Shown: positions 32,823-44,169, counted from the first letter of the stretch. The stretch: DNA of 64,000 nucleotides from Platanthera guangdongensis (GCA_039583875.1 CM077152.1:15859059-15923058), one strand, 5' to 3'. Notes: generated from the sequence alone by a model not told the origin. Numbers and translations are program-made.

Positions 32823-35813
32823 TTACCGCACATCAATGTGTTTTGTCCTGGCATGATAGACCGGGTCCTTGGCCAGACAAATCGCACTCTGACTGTCACA
32901 GTGCAGCTTCACCGCTTCCTGAGAGATTCTGAGTTCTTTGGCGAGACCTTTGAGCCAGATAGCTTCCTTCGCAGCTTCCACTGCAGCAATGTATTCAGCC
33001 TCTGTCGTAGATAAAGCCACAATGTCCTGCAGAGTGGCTTTCCAACTGATGGGGCCCTCAACACAAAAGAAGATGTACCCGGAGGCAGATCTTCTTCGGT
33101 CGAGGTCGCCCGCATAGTCGGAATCAACGTAGCCCTCTAGGACTCTAGAAACTCCGCTCTTCTTAAACAGCAGACCGACGTTTTTCGTTCCGTTCAGATA
33201 TCTTAGAATCCACTTGACTGCTTCCCAGTGTTGTCGCCCCGGATTCCCCATATATCTGCTGACTACGCTCACAGCCTGAGCGATATCTGGTCTGGTACAG
33301 ATCATGGCGTACATCAAGCATCCTACCGCACTAGCGTACGACACCCCGAGCATCTTTTGTCGTTCTCCCTCTGTGTCTGGACACTGCTGTGACGATAATC
33401 TAAACTGTTGCCCGAGAGGGGTTGAAACGGGCTTAGATTCAGTCATATTGAACTTCTCCAGAACCTTCTGAATGTACCCTGTCTGAGAAAGCCAAAGCAT
33501 GCCCCGCTTCCTATCTCGTTTGATTTCCATGCCAAGGTTCTTCTGTGCTTGAACCAGATCCTTCATTTCAAACTCAGCTTGCAGTTTCTGCTTCAAGGAC
33601 TGGATCTCCTGAGCTGACTTGCACGCAATCAGCATGTCGTCGACGTATAGCATCAGAATCAGAACGTCGTCGTTTGCCAGAAACTTGTAGTAGGTGCAGC
33701 TGTCGTACTGGCTCCTGCTGAATCCTTGTGAAACCATGAACGTATCAAATCTCTTGTTCCACATTCTTGGAGCCTGCTTCAGACCGTAGAGGGACCTTCT
33801 TAGTTTGCACACCTTCTTCTCGTCACCGGGTTGAACAAACCCTTCAGGCTGCAAGATGTAGATCTCCTCTTCCAAGTTACCGTGAAGAAACGCCGTTTTC
33901 ACGTCCATCTGCTCTAGCTCCATGTCGTTCATTGCCACCATCGCAAGAAGCACCCGTATGGAGCAGTGTTTTACCACGGGTGAGAATATTTCATCAAAAT
34001 CGACACCCTTCTTCTGTGCGAACCCCTTGGCAACGAATCTGGCCTTGTATCTCCACTGGTCTTTGCCGGATATAGATTCCTTCTTCCTGAATATCCATTT
34101 GGAACTGATTGCCTTCGCCCCTTTGGGCAGACGAACCAAGTCCCAAGTCTGGTTTTTACGAAGGGACTCCATCTCTTCTTCCATAGCTGCTTTCCACTGA
34201 GAACTCTCTCTACTCTCTACAGCTTCTTTATAAGATCCAGGATCTGTGGAGATCACCTGGAAAGCGTACGCTACCGTGTCCTGTATCCTGAGAGGCAGTC
34301 TGACCTCTCTCCTTGCCCTTTCTCTAGCAATAGAGTACGGCTCTGCTTCCGTAGGTTGCACAGCATCAACATTTTCTGGGTCAGAGGAATCACCGTGGTC
34401 GTCAGCTTGGTCGCTCCCTTCCAGCTCCACCTCTAGGGGTGTGACTGGAGTCTCCTCCACCTCTTTAGACTGAGCCTCAGATTTCTTGAGCATAGAGGCC
34501 TCATCGAAGATCACATCGCGCCTGACCTCCACCTTCTTTGTGTCCGGGTTCCACACTTTGAACCCCTTTGTGCCGGTCTTTCGTCCCAGATAGATGCACC
34601 GTTTAGACTTAGCATCCAGCTTCGTCTTCTCAGAGTCCTGTACAAGGGTGTACACGGGACAACCAAAGATGTGGATGTCAGAGTAGTCAACCGGCCTGCC
34701 TAACCAAACTTCCTGTGGCGATTTCAGATTCAGTGACATCGATGGGGATCGATTCACTAGATAGCATGCCGTATTAATGGCCTCGGCCCAGAAGGACCTT
34801 GGTAGGTCTGCAAATAACCGCATGCATCGAGCTCTCTCTAGCAACGTTCGGTTCATCCTTTCTGCCACGCCGTTCTGCTGCGGTGTACCCGGAATAGTGA
34901 GGTGTCGAGTGATGCCCTCCTGATTGCAGTATCCCTGGAACTCCGCTGAGGTGTACTCGCCACCGTTATCAGATCTCAGATATTTGACTCTTTTTCCGGT
35001 CTGCTTTTCCACTGTCGTCTTCCAGACTTTGAATTTCTCGAATACTTCGGACTTGTGCTTCAGAAAGTAGATCCAGACTTTTCTCGAAAAATCGTCGATG
35101 AAAGTCACGAAGTATCTGGCCCCACCAAGAGACGGCTCTGGGGCAGGCCCCCAAACATCTGAGTGTATATATTCCAGTGCATGCTTACTCCGCTGCGTAG
35201 ATGTCACGAACTTTACTCTGTGCTGCTTCCCGAGAACGCAGGTCTCGTAGAAGTCTAACTTGCATATCTTGACTCCTTTCAGTAAACCCTTCTTGTGAAG
35301 CTCCAGCAGTCCTCTCTCGCTCATGTGGCCAAGTCTAGCATGCCACATCAGAGAGGAGTCCTCATCTGTCGTCTCAGAAACCGCCGCGTCGCCGGCGATG
35401 GTAGTGCCGATCAGTTTGTAGAGAGTACCAGAGCGCTCTCCTTTCATGACCACCAGAGCGCCTTTCTTGACCTTCAGATATCCTCCCTCGCCGGTGTATG
35501 AGCACCCAGCCGCCTCTAGAGTGCCTAGGGAAATTAGACTCTTCCTCAGACCGGGCACATATCTTACATCAGTAAGAGTCCTGATTGTTCTGTCGAACAT
35601 CTTAATTCTGATACTGCCGATCCCGAGCGTCTTGCACTCCGAGTCGTTTCCCATCAGAACGCGACCGCCGTCACATTGCCTGAAGCTAGTGAACCATTCT
35701 ATGTTCGGGCACATGTGATACGAGCATCCCGTATCCATGATCCACGTATCGGTGGTATCGAGGGTGGAGTGTACATGGAGTACGTCAGCATCGCTCCCGG
35801 GGTCAGATGCCAC
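32823..35813 (-). CDS. Copia pol polyprotein (PR-INT-RT-RNase H), near-complete
   Basis: An open frame of 996 codons. The first codon listed is GTG, because in the intact element this frame is fused to gag. Protease: WIMDTGCS, Asp about 27. HHCC zinc domain: about 157-192. Integrase catalytic triad: about D218, D282 (LRSDNGGEY) and E318 (NGVAERMNR). RT: about 540-790, with QMDVKTAFLHG and YVDDM at 723-727. RNase H: from about 890, with YVDSDYAGD and DSQSAICLAK. It ends at a TAA (32820-32822) directly after HIDVR, where Tyr is expected. About 60 residues of RNase H continue in frame downstream to about 32600. The product would be a slightly shortened, probably defective polyprotein. Confidence 0.93.
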   Translation of the reverse strand: MASDPGSDADVLHVHSTLDTTDTWIMDTGCSYHMCPNIEWFTSFRQCDGGRVLMGNDSECKTLGIGSIRIKMFDRTIRTLTDVRYVPGLRKSLISLGTLEAAGCSYTGEGGYLKVKKGALVVMKGERSGTLYKLIGTTIAGDAAVSETTDEDSSLMWHARLGHMSERGLLELHKKGLLKGVKICKLDFYETCVLGKQHRVKFVTSTQRSKHALEYIHSDVWGPAPEPSLGGARYFVTFIDDFSRKVWIYFLKHKSEVFEKFKVWKTTVEKQTGKRVKYLRSDNGGEYTSAEFQGYCNQEGITRHLTIPGTPQQNGVAERMNRTLLERARCMRLFADLPRSFWAEAINTACYLVNRSPSMSLNLKSPQEVWLGRPVDYSDIHIFGCPVYTLVQDSEKTKLDAKSKRCIYLGRKTGTKGFKVWNPDTKKVEVRRDVIFDEASMLKKSEAQSKEVEETPVTPLEVELEGSDQADDHGDSSDPENVDAVQPTEAEPYSIARERARREVRLPLRIQDTVAYAFQVISTDPGSYKEAVESRESSQWKAAMEEEMESLRKNQTWDLVRLPKGAKAISSKWIFRKKESISGKDQWRYKARFVAKGFAQKKGVDFDEIFSPVVKHCSIRVLLAMVAMNDMELEQMDVKTAFLHGNLEEEIYILQPEGFVQPGDEKKVCKLRRSLYGLKQAPRMWNKRFDTFMVSQGFSRSQYDSCTYYKFLANDDVLILMLYVDDMLIACKSAQEIQSLKQKLQAEFEMKDLVQAQKNLGMEIKRDRKRGMLWLSQTGYIQKVLEKFNMTESKPVSTPLGQQFRLSSQQCPDTEGERQKMLGVSYASAVGCLMYAMICTRPDIAQAVSVVSRYMGNPGRQHWEAVKWILRYLNGTKNVGLLFKKSGVSRVLEGYVDSDYAGDLDRRRSASGYIFFCVEGPISWKATLQDIVALSTTEAEYIAAVEAAKEAIWLKGLAKELRISQEAVKLHCDSQSAICLAKDPVYHARTKHIDVR

Positions 35814-35823
35814 AGCCGCCTGT

Positions 35824-36275
35824 TCATGATTCCTTTCTTTCGCCTTTTTCTTCGGACAGTTGTTTTTTCCAGTGCCCTTCTTCCTTGCAGTAGTGGCACT
35901 GGTTCTTCTTGTCCCGAGACTTAGACCTAGCCCGATTGAATTTATTCCCTCTGTCTCTCGATCTCCCTCTGACCGGTTCTTTGTTCTTCACGAACAAACC
36001 TTCGCTGGTGCTGGGGCCGGGTTTGCTCCGCGTTTCGTTCGATAGCAGCGTCGTCATCACCTCCTCCATTTTGAGTGTATCCTTTCCGTAGAGGATCGTG
36101 GTGACCAGATGGTCGTAGGACTTCGGTAGAGAAGACAGTAGTAGAAGCGCCTGGTCTTCCTCTTCGACTTTCACGTCCATGCTCCGCAGCTGCGAGATCA
36201 ACTTGTTGAACGCATTCATGTGTTCTAGCAGCTTGTTGCTCTCGGACATTCTTAAGCTGTATAACTGTCTCTTCA
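35824..36275 (-). pseudogene. Copia gag, C-terminal part with shifted zinc knuckle
   Basis: It continues the split gag with RQLYSLRMSE, LLSSLPKSYDHLV and a basic region rich in R, S and K. The zinc knuckle reads CHYCKEEGHWKKQL: the final Cys is lost because one extra base after the A run shifts the frame by +1. In the next frame the expected NCPKKK follows and leads straight into pol. Upstream residues annotated from position 36342 belong to the inserted LTR and are excluded. Confidence 0.88.
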
Positions 36276-36419
36276 TGTTGGGTACATTGGTCAAATGTAC
36301 CTGATTTGAAGAAGTCTCACCCAACTCAATGATATACATCATAATGTATTTGATGTATGTTGAGTTTACTTGTGCAGGTTAAGAAATCACTGTACTGAAG
36401 CAAAAAGTTTCTAAGTCCA

Positions 36420-37285
36420 TGTGTCGACACCCAGAGGGAAAGTGTCGACACTCAAGAAAGCTTGTGTCGACACCCAGACAAGCAGTGTCGACACTTGGAG
36501 TCATTGTGTCGACACCTGGGATGCAGAGTCGACACCAGACACAAAGTGTCGACACAAGGAGCTGTGTCGACACTCAGTGAAGAAAAGTGCAGACAGAAAG
36601 TGTCGACACAAGGAGCTGTGTCGACACTCAGTGAAGCTGTGTCTACACCAGAAAGTGTCGACACTTGGAGCTGTGTCGACACTCAGCAAAAGTCTGCAGA
36701 GACTAAGTATAAGTGTCGATACTCAACACAATGTGTCGACACTAAGCAGAAGAGTCAGCATTTGAAGTCAGTGTCGACACCCAGCACAATGTGTCGACAC
36801 ACACCAGAAGAGTCAACATATGAAATAAGTGTCGACACCCAGCACAATGTGTCGACACTCAGCTAAAGACTCTACACTTGAAAAAAGTGTCGACACAAGG
36901 AGCTGTGTCGACACTTAGCAAAGATCAGAAAGATCAACAAAATTATTCTAAGTACAAGTGTCGACACTAAGGAATGTGTCGACACTCAGCTGAAGTCTCA
37001 ACAAGAAGAAGGTGTGTCGACACAAGGAGCTGTGTCGACACTCAATAAGAATCAACATAGAAGACTATGTGTCGACACCAAGAAGTAGTGTCGACACTTG
37101 ACAGATTCAACACAAGAAGTTGTGTCGACACAAAGGAGATGTGTCGACACTTAGAAGAATTCAACAAAAGCTAGAAGAACAAGTACTTGTGTCGACACTC
37201 AATTTCAGTGTCGACACATGCAGAAGAAACTGTGTCGAGACATACAAGGAGTTGTGTCGACACCTTGTAGACTTGTGTCGACACT
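36420..37285 (+). repeat. GTGTCGACAC palindrome array, 5' LTR
   Basis: About thirty exact copies of the 10-bp perfect palindrome, plus a few one-base variants (gtgtcgatac, gtgtctacac, gtgtcgagac), lie 15-60 bp apart. Five pairs are spaced exactly 18 bp with aaggagct or ttggagct between them (for example 36546-36573). The intervening DNA is not otherwise repeated with a fixed period, so this is a cluster of sites rather than a simple satellite. Confidence 0.95.
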
Positions 37286-37421
37286 TACAAAGCAATGACT
37301 GGATAATTTCAAGAAATGACTGGATAATTTGACAGCTGCCGTTCCAGCCGGTCTACAGCACCTATCAGAGATATCAGAAGTCAGTTATGGACCGGTTCAG
37401 CCGGTTACCATGAAGAAAGCA

Positions 37422-37431
37422 TATAAATAGG
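37422..37431 (+). promoter_or_regulatory. TATA box, 5' LTR
   Basis: TATAAATAGG about 140 bp after the last palindrome of the array and 0.9 kb before the primer-binding site. This is the likely start of genomic RNA. Confidence 0.75.
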
Positions 37432-38329
37432 CACCTACAGTTTACAGAAACTGTTGTTCAGAATTGAAGAGTTGTTCAGTGATTCAGATTGTTGTTCAAG
37501 TGGATCGCATTGTTGAAGAACAAGTTATCAAATCAAGAAGATCTTGTAGTCCAAGTGCAGATCTAAGAAGTTGGAGAGAGAGAGCTCCTTCCAAGAAATC
37601 AGCCTCTGGAACTAGGCTGAGAAGAAGGATTCAGATACATTCTGGATCTTAAGTGGCAGAGTTCAAGGAACAACTGCAGGAGGATTCAGTCTTATTCAGT
37701 TCTACTCAAGAAGCTTTGAAGAAAGCTAAGTCAGATTGGATCCAGCTGAGTTCTTCCAAGAACTCATAAAGAAACTCTCAACTCCCCTCTTTTATTTTTG
37801 AGTTGTAGAGTCAATATTTGTAATACATTTTAACTTGTAGGATCCTTTGGATCTGAGTGATTTGTAAGCCTGTATTTATAAAGGCTGAGGGTAGGGCTTG
37901 TTAGCCTGAGTGTAGGAGATAGAGATCTCTGAGTGTAGGCCTTGTTGGCTGAGTGTAGGCCTTGGTTGGCTGAGTGTAGGCCTTGATTGGCTGAGTGTAG
38001 GCTTTGAGATAAAGCTGAGTTGTAAGGCTTTGGGCCTGAGGTGTAGGAACCAATTTGGGTTCTGAGACAGTGGAGGAGTTTGGCCGAATCTAGTACACTG
38101 CTAGATAGGCGAAGGGGGAAAGTGGATGTACCCATATCTTGGGGAACCACTATAAACCACTGTGTTGTGATGTGATTGTGTTGTGTATGCTGTGAATACT
38201 TTGTGATTGCTGTGCAAAAGTTAAAAATCTGTGATAATAAACTGTTTGCTGCCAGTAAAGTTAGAAAAGGATTAGATCACCTATTCACCCCCCCCCCCCT
38301 CTAGGTGTTTAGGTATCATATCTTTCAAG

Positions 38330-38345
38330 TGGTATCAGAGCGAGG
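38330..38345 (+). other. Primer-binding site
   Basis: TGGTATCAGAGCGAGG, two bases after the LTR end; initiator tRNA-Met type. Confidence 0.92.
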
Positions 38346-38440
38346 TTCCTCAAAAAGGACTAACAGTCTGAGGAGATTCTGTTTAGCAGATTCAGTATAA
38401 GAAAAACACAGGTTCAAGAAATTCAAGAAAATCAAGAAAC

Positions 38441-40480
38441 ATGGGTTCTTCTGATAATCATAAGGAATTGGGTTCCATGAAATTACTCATATGCAGGAAA
38501 GAGATCTTTGGGATCTGGAAAGAAAGGGTAAGGCTATTTATGGAAGCATCTGACCCTAGAATCTACATCACAGTAAAGGAAGGGCATTATGTGCCAATGA
38601 AGATTTCAGTTTTGGATGCAAATCAGAGAACTCCAAAGGATTTCTCTAAGATGACTAAGGATGAGATTGTCCTAGCTACAATGGACAAGAGGGCACAAAA
38701 CATTATTGTAAGTGTCATAGATGATGCAACTTTTCAGAATCTTATATACTGTAAGACAGCTAAAGAGATGTGAGACACTCTTATAGTGTATATGGAAGGA
38801 TCTGAAGAAGTCAGGCAAGATAGAAAATCCTTGCTAAATCAGGAGTATGAGAGCTTTAGACAAGGTAAAGGTGATAGCATAACTGAGTGCTACAAGAAGT
38901 TCTACAGAATAGTTAATGAACTCATGTCTTATGGAAGAGAGTTCAGTAACTATGAACTAAATGATAAGTTCTTAAGGTCCCTAACCAAAGATTGGGACAC
39001 AAAGATCTGTGCCATAAGAGAAATGGCTAAGTTGGGGGAAATTCCTCCTCCTACACTGTTTGGCAAGTTATTGTCATATGAGATGCAATTGACAGTGAGA
39101 AAAGAGGAGGAGAAATCAACAAGGACTGAACACAAGGAAAGATCAGTTGCTTTCAAGACAGAAGTTCCCAAAAAGTGCAGGAATAAGTCATCAACTCCAC
39201 CTCCAGAGGTAGTTGATTCAGAGTCTGATGAGTCAGTCAGCACAAAGAGTGAGAGTAGTGAAAGTGATGAAGACTTTGCTGTCTTCACTAGGCACTTTCA
39301 GAAATTCTTGAAGAAGAAATAGTGGAGGTCAAGACCTTCTTCTTCAAAGGGAAAGGAAGTCTTTTATCAGGAGAAAAAGCCTTCAAAGAAAGACAGGAAG
39401 AGGACAAAGTCAAGCAAGGCAACTAGATCTAAGATAGTATGCTACTGCTGTAATAGACAAGGACATGTTATTGCAGATTGTCCAGAGAAGAGAAAGGAAT
39501 CTGGTGATAGGAAAAAGGCTCACTTCAAAGGCAAGAAAGAGAAGTCTTTTGTTGCCAAGAAGGAGAAGACTCTATCAGATATTTCTTCTTCAGAAACTGA
39601 GTCTGAGGCTGAAGCCTACATAGGGCTGTTTGCTGGAGAAGAAGAGGAAGAATTCATGCAGATCATGAAGTCTATTTATGAACAAGAAGACAGTCAATGC
39701 CAAGGACTAATGGCTTTGACAGACAGTGCCAAAATCCTGGAGCAGCCAGGACCCAGTCAGGTACAAGGTTCAAGTTTAAATTCAGTTTCTTGTTCTAGTT
39801 CAGAATCAGATTCATCTTCATCAAGTGATGAAAGTGTATCTGAGTCTGAGGATGATATTCATCACTTATAGATGAATATAAGGTGCTGTTGCAACCTTAC
39901 AAGAAAAGCAAATCCCTTGCCAAAAGTCAGGCAAAGGAAATTGCTGAACTTAAAGCTGGTGCAACAGATTTTGAGAAGCAGTTTGATCAAAAGTTGAATG
40001 AGATAGCTAGGCTGAAATACATAACAGTGATTCAGATGGGTACTATATCATTTAAGAATGATCAAATTAAGAGTCTGGAGATCAATCTTCAGAAGGAGAA
40101 TGACTTAGTTGCTAGGTTTTCTAAACCAAAGTCAGTGCTACCTTTAATTGATGAATTTGTTCATCATAAAGGCAAGGCTGGACTGGGCTTTATTAGACAT
40201 GCAAGGACTGAGCAGTCCAAGTCTAAGTCCAAGGGCAAAGCCCCAACATTCAACAAGCCTGCTGTAGACAAGACAGCCAAGACAGTACCTAAGCAAAGGT
40301 ACAACAAGTTTGAATATTGGTGTTGTGGCAAGATTGGCCACTTTGCAGTGGACTGTTGGCACAATGTCAGTGTCAAGGTGAGTAGCAAGGTACCTGTTGG
40401 AAAGCCTGCAGGGAGCTTTGTCAGATTGCAGACTAACAAATACCAAGGACCCAAGAATTCTTTGGGTTCTAAGGTCAATT
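38441..40480 (+). pseudogene. SIRE-like gag, interrupted
   Basis: The start is MGSSDNHKELGSMK. In-frame stops occur at 38771-38773 (TGA where KEMWDTL expects Trp) and after FLKKK near 39319 (TAG). A frame change follows near 39865. Gag_2-type helices (LNQEYESFRQGKGDS, ELNDKFLRSL), a zinc knuckle CYCCNRQGHVIADC, acidic Ser-rich stretches, a coiled-coil-like KSLAKSQAKEIAELKAG and a second knuckle-like CCGKIGHFAVDC can be read. The frame ends at TAA near 40480. Confidence 0.88.
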
Positions 40481-41175
40481 AATCTGTTTTGCAGGTAAGT
40501 CCAAGTGGCCACCCCCCAACATGATACTTGGACAGTGGATGTTCCAGACACATGACTGGAACAAGAAGATTACTAAAGGACTACATTCTAGTAAAAGATG
40601 GTCCAAAGGTTACCTTTGGTGGTTCTGAAAAAGGAATCATCAAAGGGTTTGGTAACATTTCTACAAACTTGGTTACCATTACTCAAGTGGCTTATGTTAA
40701 AGGGTTGAAACACAACCTAATAAGTATAAGTCAATTAAGTGATGTAGGGTATGACATCTCATTTGTTAAAAATGGTTGTCATATCAAGAGGTCAAGTGAT
40801 CAAGAGATCATTTTGACAGGTTATAGGAAGAGGAATGTCTACTGCCTAGACATTATGATTGAGAACAATGGTTCTCCAGTTTGTCTTGTAGCTGATGAGA
40901 CAGTCTCTCATTGTGTCAAATGGCACAAGAGGCTAGCGCATCTTAACTACAAGACTATTAGCAAACTCTTTAGCAAAGAGTTAGTGATGAATGGTCCTCA
41001 AGTTAAGTGTGTCAAAGATGGTATTTGCTCAGCTTGTCAAAAGGGCAAGCAGACTAAATCCACCTTTAAAAGCATAGAAAACAAAGATGCTGTGAGGTGT
41101 TTGTACCTCTTGCATTTGGATCTCTTTGGTCCAATGCCAGTTCATAGCTTAGGTAGGAAGGTCTATACCTTGTAG
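40481..41175 (+). pseudogene. SIRE-like protease and integrase N-terminus
   Basis: A TGA at 40522-40524 sits where Trp precedes YLDSGCSRHM. After it the frame is open: protease DSGCSRHMTG, then the HHCC region (KRLAHLNYKTISKL, CSACQKGKQTKS) and LDLFGPMPVHS. A one-base loss near 41169 shifts the frame just before [10 protein letters not shown], which continues in the next entry. Confidence 0.9.
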
Positions 41176-41204
41176 TTGTAGATGACTACTCAAGGTTTTC
41201 CTGG

Positions 41205-43655
41205 GTGTTCTTCTTAAGACAGAAATCTGAAACACCTAGTGTCTTCTACAGCTTTGTCAAGCAAATTCAGAATGAACTAAATAGTACTGTGGTCAAAATT
41301 AGAGGTGACCATAGTACTGAGTTTCAGTCTGAGAGCATGACAAAACTATGTGAAGACTTTGGGTTATTTCAAGAATTCTCTTCACCTAGAACACCTCAGC
41401 AAAATGATATTGCTGAGAGGAAGAATAGGACCTTGATAGAGGCTGGTAGAACCCTACTAAGTGATATATCACTGCCTGAGTATTTCTGGGCTGAAGCAGT
41501 TAACACTGCATGCCATGTTATAAATAGGGCTACCATCACTAAAGGGCTAAACAAGACCCCCTATGAAGTTGTGAAAGGCAGGAAACCAAACCTATCCTAC
41601 TTTAGGATCTTTGGTTGCAAATGCTTCATACTTAACAATGGGAAGTCTTACTTAACTAAGTTTGCTGCCAAGTCACAAGAGAGAAGTTTGGTTGGGTACA
41701 TCAATAATAGTAAGGCTTATAGAGTCTACAACTTGACTACACAAGTTGTAGAAGAATCAGTGCATGTAGTTTTTGATGAGACTAAACTTATTAATAATGA
41801 GTTGTCTAGCAGTGTATGCAGCCCCACAGGTTTGACAAAGAAAATGGACAAGCTTACTATAGAAGAAGTGTCTGCTGCAAGACAACAAGGAGAGGAGAGT
41901 AGCTGCTGTCCAGGGGGAGAACTACATGTGCCAATTGCTGAAGAAATCCAAGGTATACAGCATGATGCAGATGCTGAAGTGGTTCAACCAGAAATAAGGA
42001 TGCCTCCAGCCCACAGGCATCTTAAAGATCATCCAGTAGAGCTGATTATTGGAGATCCAAGACAAGGAGTTCAAACAAGGAGCAGAAATCAGAATGCTGC
42101 AATCTATTCCAGCTTTCTGTCACAAGTTGAACCTAAGAAGTTTGAAGAAGCAATACAAGATCCACAATGGACTGAAGCAATGCAAGAAGAGCTTAATCAG
42201 TTCAAGAGGTGCAAGGTCTGGGAATTGGTTCCTAAACCTAAAGACCACAATGTAATAGGAACTAAGTGGATCTACAGGAATAAGATGGATGAACAAGGGG
42301 TCATCATTAAGAATAAGGCTAGACTGGTTGCTAAAGGATATAGACAAGAAGAAGGTATTGACTTTGATCAAACCTTTGCTCCAGTAGCCAGACTGGAAGC
42401 CATAAGGATGTTCTTGGCCTATGCAACCTATCAAGGATTCAAGGTATACCAAATGGATGTAAAGTCAGCATTCCTAAATGGTAATTTAAAAGAAGAAGTC
42501 TATGTGGAGCAGCCTTCAGGTTTTGTTGATCCAACTCTACCTCATTATGTCTATAGACTTAGGAAAGCTTTATATGAGTTAAAGCAAGCCCCTAGGGCTT
42601 GGTATGAAACCCTATCTAGTTTCCTCATTGAGAACAAGTTCTCAAGGGGGAAAATAGATAAGACTATATTCCTTAGGGAATCTAGAGGCAAAGTCATACT
42701 AGTCCAAATATATGTAGATGACATTATATTTGGGTCTACTGAAAGCAGCCTTTGCAAAAAGTTTGCAAAACTTATGCAAGGTCAGTTTGAGATGAGTAGT
42801 ATGAGAGAGCTGAAGTTTTTCTTGGGTCTCCAAGTTAAACAGACTGAGAGTGGGTTGTCCATTTGTCAGTCAAAGTTCACCCTAGAACTCATAAGGAAGT
42901 ATGATATGGATTCATCCAGTACCATGAAGACTCCTATGAGGTCAAGTATGTCTCTTAGCAAGGATGATGCAGGGAAACCTGTAGATGAAACCTTGTATAG
43001 AGGGATAGTTGGCTCCCTATTATACTTAACTGCTAGTAGACCAGACATCATGTATGCTACATGTGTTTGTGCAAGGTATCAAGCCTGCCCTAAAGAGTCT
43101 CATTTGACTGCAGTCAAAAGAATATTGAGATATCTAAAGGGCACTCCCTATATAGGCCTCTGGTACCCTAGGAATGGAGATTTTGATCTAACAGGTTATT
43201 CAGATGCAGACTTTGCAGGATACAAAGAGGATAGAAAGAGCACTACTGGAACCTGTCAATTCCTAGGTGGGAGACTAATTTCATGGAGTAGCAAGAAGCA
43301 AACCAGTGTGGCTATCTCCACAGCTGAGTCAGAGTATGTGGCTGCAGGAAGTTGCTGTGCTCAACTTCTGTGGATACAACATCAGCTAGAGGACTATGGA
43401 TTTCAGGTAAGTAGAACTCCACTTTTCTATGATTCTACTAGTGCTATTTCAATAGCTAATAACCCTGTATCCCATAGTAGGACAAAACATATTGAGATTA
43501 AATATCATTTTCTTAGGGAGCATGTAGAAAGAGAAGATATTTTATTAGAATATGTTAAAACAGATGAACAAGTAGCTGATATGTTTACTAAGCCACTAGA
43601 AGAAGCTAAGTTCAATAGATTCAAAATTGAACTAGGAATGATAAACTTAGAGTAA
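41205..43655 (+). CDS. SIRE-like integrase core, RT and RNase H (open)
   Basis: An open frame of 816 codons; the listed first codon is only the first possible start after the frameshift. Integrase D about 35 (RGDHSTEF) and E about 71 (NDIAERKN) keep the D-35-E spacing. GKCFIL-type and [13 protein letters not shown] motifs follow. RT has [35 protein letters not shown] and [11 protein letters not shown]. RNase H has [27 protein letters not shown] and [12 protein letters not shown]. It ends [20 protein letters not shown], typical of SIRE pol. The RT/RNase H part has no lesions. Confidence 0.94.
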   Translation: MFFLRQKSETPSVFYSFVKQIQNELNSTVVKIRGDHSTEFQSESMTKLCEDFGLFQEFSSPRTPQQNDIAERKNRTLIEAGRTLLSDISLPEYFWAEAVNTACHVINRATITKGLNKTPYEVVKGRKPNLSYFRIFGCKCFILNNGKSYLTKFAAKSQERSLVGYINNSKAYRVYNLTTQVVEESVHVVFDETKLINNELSSSVCSPTGLTKKMDKLTIEEVSAARQQGEESSCCPGGELHVPIAEEIQGIQHDADAEVVQPEIRMPPAHRHLKDHPVELIIGDPRQGVQTRSRNQNAAIYSSFLSQVEPKKFEEAIQDPQWTEAMQEELNQFKRCKVWELVPKPKDHNVIGTKWIYRNKMDEQGVIIKNKARLVAKGYRQEEGIDFDQTFAPVARLEAIRMFLAYATYQGFKVYQMDVKSAFLNGNLKEEVYVEQPSGFVDPTLPHYVYRLRKALYELKQAPRAWYETLSSFLIENKFSRGKIDKTIFLRESRGKVILVQIYVDDIIFGSTESSLCKKFAKLMQGQFEMSSMRELKFFLGLQVKQTESGLSICQSKFTLELIRKYDMDSSSTMKTPMRSSMSLSKDDAGKPVDETLYRGIVGSLLYLTASRPDIMYATCVCARYQACPKESHLTAVKRILRYLKGTPYIGLWYPRNGDFDLTGYSDADFAGYKEDRKSTTGTCQFLGGRLISWSSKKQTSVAISTAESEYVAAGSCCAQLLWIQHQLEDYGFQVSRTPLFYDSTSAISIANNPVSHSRTKHIEIKYHFLREHVEREDILLEYVKTDEQVADMFTKPLEEAKFNRFKIELGMINLE

Positions 43656-43686
43656 GTTTACAGATTTGAAAATGACTAAGTAAAAA

Positions 43687-44134
43687 GGTGTCGACACATA
43701 GACAAGTCTATGTCGACACAGAATAGTGGTTTCGACACTTCAGGAAAAAGGTGTCGACACATCTAGGAAGTTGGTGTCGACACTTCAGAATGTTAGTGTC
43801 GACACATGTCCTGTAGGTGTCGACACATCCAATGTGGTGTCGACACTTAAGTTTTACTCAGAATTTTTCTAAGTAAAGTCTCGACAATGTGTCGAGTTAT
43901 GTTGTGTCGACACATAACCATGTGTCGACACATAAAATCTGTTGACTAAACTTGTGTCGACACATATGTGTCGAGACATTATAAGTCAGTGTCGACACTT
44001 GTTGCCAGTGTCGACACATTTTAAGTTAGCTGTCCCGCCTGTTCATCTTCAAAATCAGACAGGTATAAATAGGGTTCTGTCTTTGTTTGTCGACACGCTT
44101 TCAACGTTTCGAGACCAAAACTACTGTGTCGACA
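43687..44134 (+). repeat. GTGTCGACAC palindrome array, pol-ORF spacer
   Basis: About twelve exact copies plus variants lie between the pol stop codon (43655) and the start of the extra ORF (44170). The sequence between sites differs from that of the LTR array, so this is not simply a copied LTR segment. Confidence 0.93.
44064..44073 (+). promoter_or_regulatory. Internal TATA box before the extra ORF
   Basis: TATAAATAGG, identical to the LTR box, about 50 bp after the main run of palindromes and about 100 bp before the ATG at 44170. The arrangement matches that of the LTR promoter, so it may drive a separate transcript of the extra ORF. Confidence 0.6.
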
Positions 44135-44169
44135 CCTCTCTTTTCTAAAGACAAATTCTACAAACCCTA

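Larger units (their letters stand above)
36276..38327 (+). repeat. 5' LTR of the SIRE-like Copia
   Basis: TGTTGGGTACATTGG...CATATCTTTCA, 2,052 bp. Order: a short unique start, the GTGTCGACAC array (36420-37285), an unlabelled region with ccggtt words, a TATAAATAGG box at 37422-37431, a transcribed-type region, a short tandem array of ggctgagtgtaggcctt (about 37908-38005), and a poly-C tract (38288-38299). About 35 differences from the 3' LTR by eye, mostly transitions. Confidence 0.95.

Noticed and set aside
36421..37285. CRISPR array
   Set aside because: The repeat is only 10 bp with irregular spacing, lies in a plant LTR, and no cas genes exist.
36421..37332. Protein-coding ORFs in the palindrome arrays (repeated VDT/CRH residues)
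   Set aside because: They are translations of GTGTCGACAC in several frames on both strands and recur in both LTRs; not genes.
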